A stretch of 64,000 bases of DNA, from assembly GCA_964451365.1 (NCBI GenBank), contig CAYVIB010000017.1, positions 1 through 64,000 on the forward strand, written 5' to 3'. Below, one piece after another: positions 60,228 through 64,000 of the stretch (the stretch's first letter is position 1; the number at the start of each line of letters is the position of its first letter). The translations under genes and the position numbers were made by a program. The stretch is from CAYVIB01 sp964451365. Lineage in GTDB: Bacteria; Pseudomonadota; Gammaproteobacteria; Pseudomonadales; Cellvibrionaceae. Under the pieces are notes generated by a model. It ran no database searches, was not told where the DNA came from, and saw only the letters and a list, made by a program, of their open reading frames with translations.

Positions 60228-60911
60228 ATGGAAATTAAAATTGCGTTGGTCGGGGATTTTAGCGAAGACGTTACCGCTCATCGCGCTATAAATGCATCTT
60301 TGGCGGAGGCCGGGGAAAAGGTGGGGTTGAATGTGACGGGTGAATGGATACCCACCGATCAACTTGAGCCAAAACACCTTGCGAGATACCGCGGGATCTG
60401 GTGCGTGCCCGCCAGTCCTTACAAGAATACGGATGGAGCACTGTCGGCCATCCGCCATGCGCGGGAATGTCAAAAACCTTTCCTGGGAACTTGCGGCGGT
60501 TATCAACACGCCGCGCTGGAATATGCCCGTCATGTACTGGATTATCCACAGGCCGATAACACGGAAACCCATCCGAACTGCGAAATGCCGCTGATATCCG
60601 GTTTAACCTGTCGCCTGGTGGAACAGACTGACAAGGTGTTTATACAATCCGGTACCAAACTTGCCGCCATTTATCGAACAGGGGAAGCTGACGAGGAGTA
60701 CCATTGCAGCTACGGGATCGCCAAGGATTACCTGGGCATATTTACGGGTGGACCAATGATTTTTTCCGCGCGGGACGGTGACGGTGAGCCGAAGGCACTG
60801 GAACTGCAAAATCATCCCTTTTTTATAGGCACGGCTTTTCAACCGGAACGGAAAGCGCTCACTGGCGGGTTGCATCCTGTTGTGGAAGCTTTTTTCCGCG
60901 CGTGCTTATAA
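60228..60911 (+). CDS. CTP-synthase-like class I glutamine amidotransferase
   Basis: This 227-residue protein matches the glutaminase half of CTP synthase without the synthetase half. MEIKIALVGDFSEDVTAHRAIN opens the domain, and PFLGTCGGYQHAALEYAR holds the nucleophile (Cys89); GTAFQPERKALTGG gives the His/Glu part (here FQPE, not HPE). Such proteins are annotated as CTP synthase C-terminal region-related. The missing His before Pro-Glu suggests an altered or non-catalytic site. GGG upstream is a modest ribosome binding site. Confidence 0.85.
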   Translation: MEIKIALVGDFSEDVTAHRAINASLAEAGEKVGLNVTGEWIPTDQLEPKHLARYRGIWCVPASPYKNTDGALSAIRHARECQKPFLGTCGGYQHAALEYARHVLDYPQADNTETHPNCEMPLISGLTCRLVEQTDKVFIQSGTKLAAIYRTGEADEEYHCSYGIAKDYLGIFTGGPMIFSARDGDGEPKALELQNHPFFIGTAFQPERKALTGGLHPVVEAFFRACL

Positions 60912-60937
60912 AAGTGAACTGATTTCAGGCTTAACTT

Positions 60938-61549
60938 TTACAGCCAACCCTTCTGCCGTGCAATGCGCGCCGCGTCGATACGGTTGGTCGCGTTTAGTTT
61001 GGATATGGCTTCGGACAGATAATTGCGCACGGTACCTTCCGACAGGAACAGCGCTTCCGCAATCTCCGAGGTTTTCTTGCCGGCGCCGGCAAGCCGCAAA
61101 GCCTTGCGTTCCTTGTCGCTCAACGGATCGCGATCATCCAGCGCGGCAATGGCCAGTTCCGGATCAATAAACTTTTTGCCCTCCGCCACTTTGCGCAAAG
61201 CTGATGCCAGTTGTTCCGAAGGTGCGTCCTTCAATAAAAACCCGGCAACGCCGGAAGCGATGGCTCGCTTGATATAGCCGGCGCGGCCAAAGGTAGTGAC
61301 GATGACTGTTTTTAAATGGGGAAACTGCGTTGCCACTTCCTCGGCCAGTTCAATGCCCGTCATTTCCGGCATTTCGATGTCCGTCAGTAGTATATCAACG
61401 TCGAGATCCCGCAGTTTTTTCAACGCCACGCGACCGTTTTCCGCCTGGTCGACCACCTTGATTCCCTCTTCAAGATTCAGCAATGCACACAGTGCACCGC
61501 GTACCATTCCCTGGTCTTCCACCAAGAATACTTTAATCACTGAAGGCAT
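60938..61549 (-). CDS. NarL/DesR-type response regulator
   Basis: This 203-residue regulator (start MPSVIKVFLVED) has a receiver domain with phospho-acceptor Asp57 (DILLTDIEMPEM) and Lys in FLLKDA, and a LuxR HTH (LSDKERKALRLAGAGKKTSEIAEALFLSEGTVRNYLSEAISKL). It overlaps the 3' end of the kinase gene by 13 bp on the same strand. The kinase/regulator style is that of DesK/DesR. The true start could be 61576. Targets unknown. Confidence 0.92.
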   Translation of the reverse strand: MPSVIKVFLVEDQGMVRGALCALLNLEEGIKVVDQAENGRVALKKLRDLDVDILLTDIEMPEMTGIELAEEVATQFPHLKTVIVTTFGRAGYIKRAIASGVAGFLLKDAPSEQLASALRKVAEGKKFIDPELAIAALDDRDPLSDKERKALRLAGAGKKTSEIAEALFLSEGTVRNYLSEAISKLNATNRIDAARIARQKGWL

Positions 61550-62670
61550 TCTCCACCTATCGTTATCGTTAGGCACATGCCACGGTTGGTGGTGATAACC
61601 GCCTCACCGTTGAGTTCCGCCAGGCGCTCGTCAATACCGTTCAAACCGTTGCCTTTTACCACTTTTTCCACCGAACCGTTGTCGCAGATCCGGAACCGGA
61701 ATTCCCCGCCTTCCACATGGGTGGAAAGCGTTACGGAGGTGCCGTCGCTGTGTCGCAGAATATTGGTCACCGCTTCGGTAATAATCAGCAGCAATGCTGT
61801 TTCCGCTTTGGCATTCAGGCGTGAAAAATTGCAATCCGCGTTCACATCCATGCCTTTGTCGCGCAACCGGTTCAACAGGGATTCCAGTTGCTGGTCCAAG
61901 GTTCTGGCTTTGTAGCCGGTAATCGCCTGGCGCACTTCAAACAACGCGGTGCTGGCGATTTGCGACACTTCGCGGATTTCTTTTAACGCGCCGGGCATAT
62001 CATTTATATTTCCCAGTTTTTCCGCCAGTTGGGATTTTAATGCAATGGAGGAAAGCGTGTGTCCCAGCACATCGTGAAGGTCGCGTGCAATGCGCTCGCG
62101 TTCCGCCACGGTGGCCAGCTGTTCAATTTGTTGTTGTGATTTGCGCTCCTTTTCCGCGTGCATCATCGTTTCCCTGTGGATAATCCCGAAGAGGGTAAGG
62201 CCGACTATTTGCACGATGCCCGGTACCAGATAAAAGTTTTTCATCAGGTCAAAACTGTAGGCGGCAATAAAAAGAAAGCCGATAACGCCACAGGCACTAA
62301 TAAACGCCTTAAATCGGCTGGTGACATAAAGCCCGATAAAAAAAGCCGCATACCCGTTAAAGACGTTGGTGCCCTGGTTAAACCCCGCGGCGACGGTTGC
62401 CGCAACCACGATCAGCCAGGCGATCATAATCGCCCGCATGCCGCCCGAGTGCATGCACCAGATCGTCAGCCCCATCATCAATATGTAAAGCAGTAGATTG
62501 GCCGCGAACACGCCCAGTGTTAGCGGTATAAACGTCAGCGGAAAGAAAAAGAAAGCGGTAAAAATCAGCCAGGCATAACGCCATTGCCAATTCACATATT
62601 CCGGTTGGCAGTCCTGGGCAAGGCCGTTGACGCCGAGCAAATCGGCGGCTTCGCGGGATCGGTCACTCAT
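61537..62670 (-). CDS. DesK-type sensor histidine kinase
   Basis: This 377-residue kinase has five or six membrane helices (about 35-165) without a large periplasmic domain, as in DesK-type membrane-state sensors. HisKA_3 has the phospho-acceptor in ERIARDLHDVLGHTLSSIALK (His199). The HATPase part has ITEAVTNILRHSDGT and ICDNGSVEKVVKGNGLNGIDERLAELNG; the glycine box is less conserved than usual. It is the first gene of the kinase-regulator operon. Confidence 0.92.
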   Translation of the reverse strand: MSDRSREAADLLGVNGLAQDCQPEYVNWQWRYAWLIFTAFFFFPLTFIPLTLGVFAANLLLYILMMGLTIWCMHSGGMRAIMIAWLIVVAATVAAGFNQGTNVFNGYAAFFIGLYVTSRFKAFISACGVIGFLFIAAYSFDLMKNFYLVPGIVQIVGLTLFGIIHRETMMHAEKERKSQQQIEQLATVAERERIARDLHDVLGHTLSSIALKSQLAEKLGNINDMPGALKEIREVSQIASTALFEVRQAITGYKARTLDQQLESLLNRLRDKGMDVNADCNFSRLNAKAETALLLIITEAVTNILRHSDGTSVTLSTHVEGGEFRFRICDNGSVEKVVKGNGLNGIDERLAELNGEAVITTNRGMCLTITIGGECLQ

Positions 62671-62886
62671 GTTCAAATACCTGGATCAATGTTTATTGCC
62701 TCCGGAGGTTTCATGTTCGTATTGCTAGCCCCGGATGTTTCATCAAATGCGCGTTCACAAGGCCTCGGAGCAAGTCAGCATTCGGCAAGCGTGAACGGTG
62801 ACAAAATGTCACCGAACTCTAATCCACTCCAGCCCATACCGTTTGTATGTTCGGCCAGTTCAGGAGCGTTTGGTGAAATATCCGGG

Positions 62887-63006
62887 CTAAGCAAGGGCGT
62901 AACCGATATCCACTTTGTTGAGAGTGGCCTGATCCGCGAAAACACTGACATTTAGGCTAAACAGTACAATGACGACAAGCGTTACGGCAAAACTGATTTT
63001 ATTCAT
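62887..63006 (-). CDS. Very short exported peptide, unknown
   Basis: A 39-codon frame starts MNKISFAVTLVVIVLFS, with GGAGTAG upstream of the ATG at 63006. It encodes a textbook signal peptide (cleavage near VFA) followed by only about 15 residues (DQATLNKVDIGYALA). A mature peptide this small could be real or the rest of a shortened gene. It precedes the divergent yaaA gene. The gap 62671-62886 shows no gene I would support. Confidence 0.35.
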   Translation of the reverse strand: MNKISFAVTLVVIVLFSLNVSVFADQATLNKVDIGYALA

Positions 63007-63166
63007 GGCGCTACTCCATCGATGCAGGATCCAGTTTCGCCTTTCACCGGTCTGTTTATAATAGATGCTTGTCACCTGTTTGAGTGACAAATGTCATGAG
63101 TTTGGTCTATGGTGTCATTTGTAGTTAAATAGCCGCTGATTTACCGACACCAGGCACAACAGACAC

Positions 63167-63937
63167 ATGCTTATTGTTATATCACCGGCCAAAAACCTCG
63201 ATTACGAAACCCCACCCGCTACCAAAAAAAACACCAAACCGGCCCTGTTGGGCGAGGCGGAAATTCTTGCGACTCAACTCAAAGAACTGCCGCCCCACGA
63301 TATTTCCAGACTGATGGGTATCAGCGACAAGCTGGGCGTGCTCAACTACGACCGCTACCAGGCGTGGAAACCACCATTTTCCGCCGGCAATGCGCGCCAG
63401 GCGGTACTGGCTTTCAACGGCGATGTCTACGCGGGGCTGAATGCCGGCAGCTTCAGCGAGGAGGATTTTGCCTTTGCCCAGGATCACCTGCGGATATTGT
63501 CCGGTCTTTATGGCGTGTTGCGGCCGCTGGACCTGATACAGCCGTACCGCCTGGAGATGGGAACCCGGCTCCCCAATGAGCGGGGGCGCGATCTCTATCA
63601 ATTCTGGGGCGATAAAATTACCACCGCGCTGAACAAGCAGTTGCGCAAGCTTAAGACGAATATGCTGGTGAATCTCGCTTCCGGCGAATATTTTAAATCC
63701 GTTCATCCCGCCTCGCTGGACGCGGAAATTATCACGCCTGTGTTTAAGGACTGGAAAAACGGGCAGTACAAAATTATCAGTTTTTACGCCAAAAAGGCGC
63801 GCGGCCTGATGAGCGCATTCATCATCAAAAACCGGATTGTCGATCGAAAAAAGCTTGTAGCCTTCAACAGTGAGGGCTACCAATTTAACAAGGCGATGTC
63901 GAAGGGTAATGAGTTGGTATTTACCAGAAAGATTTAG
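63167..63937 (+). CDS. yaaA: Peroxide stress protein YaaA
   Basis: This 256-residue protein belongs to the UPF0246/YaaA family, which helps limit iron-driven damage during hydrogen peroxide stress. Family blocks visible are MLIVISPAKNLDYETP at the start, then ISRLMGISDKLGVLNYDRYQ, FNGDVYAGLNA, LSGLYGVLRPLDLIQPYRLEMGT and the C-terminal KKARGLMSAFIIKNRI. Length is normal. Its stop codon TAG is the first trinucleotide of the MITE-like element that follows. Confidence 0.95.
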   Translation: MLIVISPAKNLDYETPPATKKNTKPALLGEAEILATQLKELPPHDISRLMGISDKLGVLNYDRYQAWKPPFSAGNARQAVLAFNGDVYAGLNAGSFSEEDFAFAQDHLRILSGLYGVLRPLDLIQPYRLEMGTRLPNERGRDLYQFWGDKITTALNKQLRKLKTNMLVNLASGEYFKSVHPASLDAEIITPVFKDWKNGQYKIISFYAKKARGLMSAFIIKNRIVDRKKLVAFNSEGYQFNKAMSKGNELVFTRKI

Positions 63938-64000
63938 GGCCTGTTAACACTAATTCGGTTATCGCTGCTGGAGGCCATTTTTTCGTCCAGCAAGCGGTAC
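63935..64000. mobile_element. Second copy of TA-bounded MITE-like element (cut by window edge)
   Basis: TAGGGCCTGTTAACACTAATTC... matches the right end of the element at 34433-34685 read inward: 60 or more bases with few mismatches, including the GGAGGCCATTTTTTCGTCC part. The element runs past the window end. Confidence 0.85.

Noticed and set aside
1..64000. CRISPR array, rRNA, tRNA
   Set aside because: No regularly spaced repeats, and no rRNA or tRNA core sequences recognised by eye; a tRNAscan run would settle the tRNA question.

Overview
The window looks like a chromosomal segment of a Gram-negative gammaproteobacterium. The signs are a TonB-dependent receptor with its own FecI/FecR pair, a porin, several lipobox proteins, UvrD, YaaA, PutA, ExbD and a pstSCAB-phoU operon under PHO boxes. 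Gene style and gene set would suit the Cellvibrionales/Cellvibrionaceae, but that is inference and was not tested. I found no rRNA, tRNA or CRISPR array.

Layout. 1-2.5 kb: a minus-strand operon of an exported protein, a membrane-anchored helical protein and a caspase-like peptidase. 2.9-7.7 kb: a patchy accessory stretch with a rhodanese-type sulfurtransferase, a dinD homologue with a candidate LexA box, a ccdAB-like toxin-antitoxin pair bracketed by 21-bp direct repeats, a gene remnant, a VOC protein, a lone ExbD and a DUF2007-like protein. 7.9-11.4 kb: uvrD and a TRAP substrate-binding protein. 11.4-16.7 kb: a 319-bp inverted-repeat element, a siderophore-type TonB receptor, an ECF sigma factor, a FecR anti-sigma factor and a lipoprotein. 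16.9-20 kb: putA. 20-27.4 kb: an M28 peptidase, a LysE exporter, an NYN-domain protein, a GFA-type enzyme, a YciA-type thioesterase and the TRAP permeases DctM/DctQ, whose only candidate binding protein in the window lies 14 kb away. 27.5-34.7 kb: a phosphate regulon block (PHO box, pstS, attenuator-like terminator, pstC, pstA, pstB, phoU, then a porin with its own near-perfect PHO box), ended by a TA-bounded MITE-like element. 34.9-48.8 kb: envelope and signalling genes, including an M48 protease, LepB, a head-GIN adhesin-like protein, an M23 peptidase, a hotdog thioesterase, a convergent kinase/regulator pair, an MFS transporter and an exported protein with one haem-type CXXCH motif. 48.9-58.5 kb: a 7.8-kb single-gene iterative-type polyketide synthase ending in an NRPS-like condensation domain, with a divergent methyltransferase and a broken acetyltransferase. 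58.5-64 kb: an NTF2-like protein, an L,D-transpeptidase, a membrane protein, a CTP-synthase-like glutaminase, a DesK/DesR-type two-component pair, yaaA, and at the window edge a second copy of the TA-bounded element.

How the parts work together. The pst-phoU-porin block is a coherent phosphate-starvation module: the porin would admit phosphate (or an organophosphate) to the periplasm, PstSCAB would import it, and PhoU would signal sufficiency. The receptor, sigma factor and anti-sigma factor form a cell-surface signalling unit for iron-siderophore uptake. The polyketide synthase is the most novel locus: one protein with KS-AT-DH-(pseudoKR)-ER-KR-ACP-C order, a degenerate ER cofactor motif and no thioesterase, so product release probably depends on the condensation domain. 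Small mobile or palindromic elements sit at several gene ends. Two of them overlap the stop codon of the preceding gene exactly, and one lies only 19 bp upstream of the TonB receptor.
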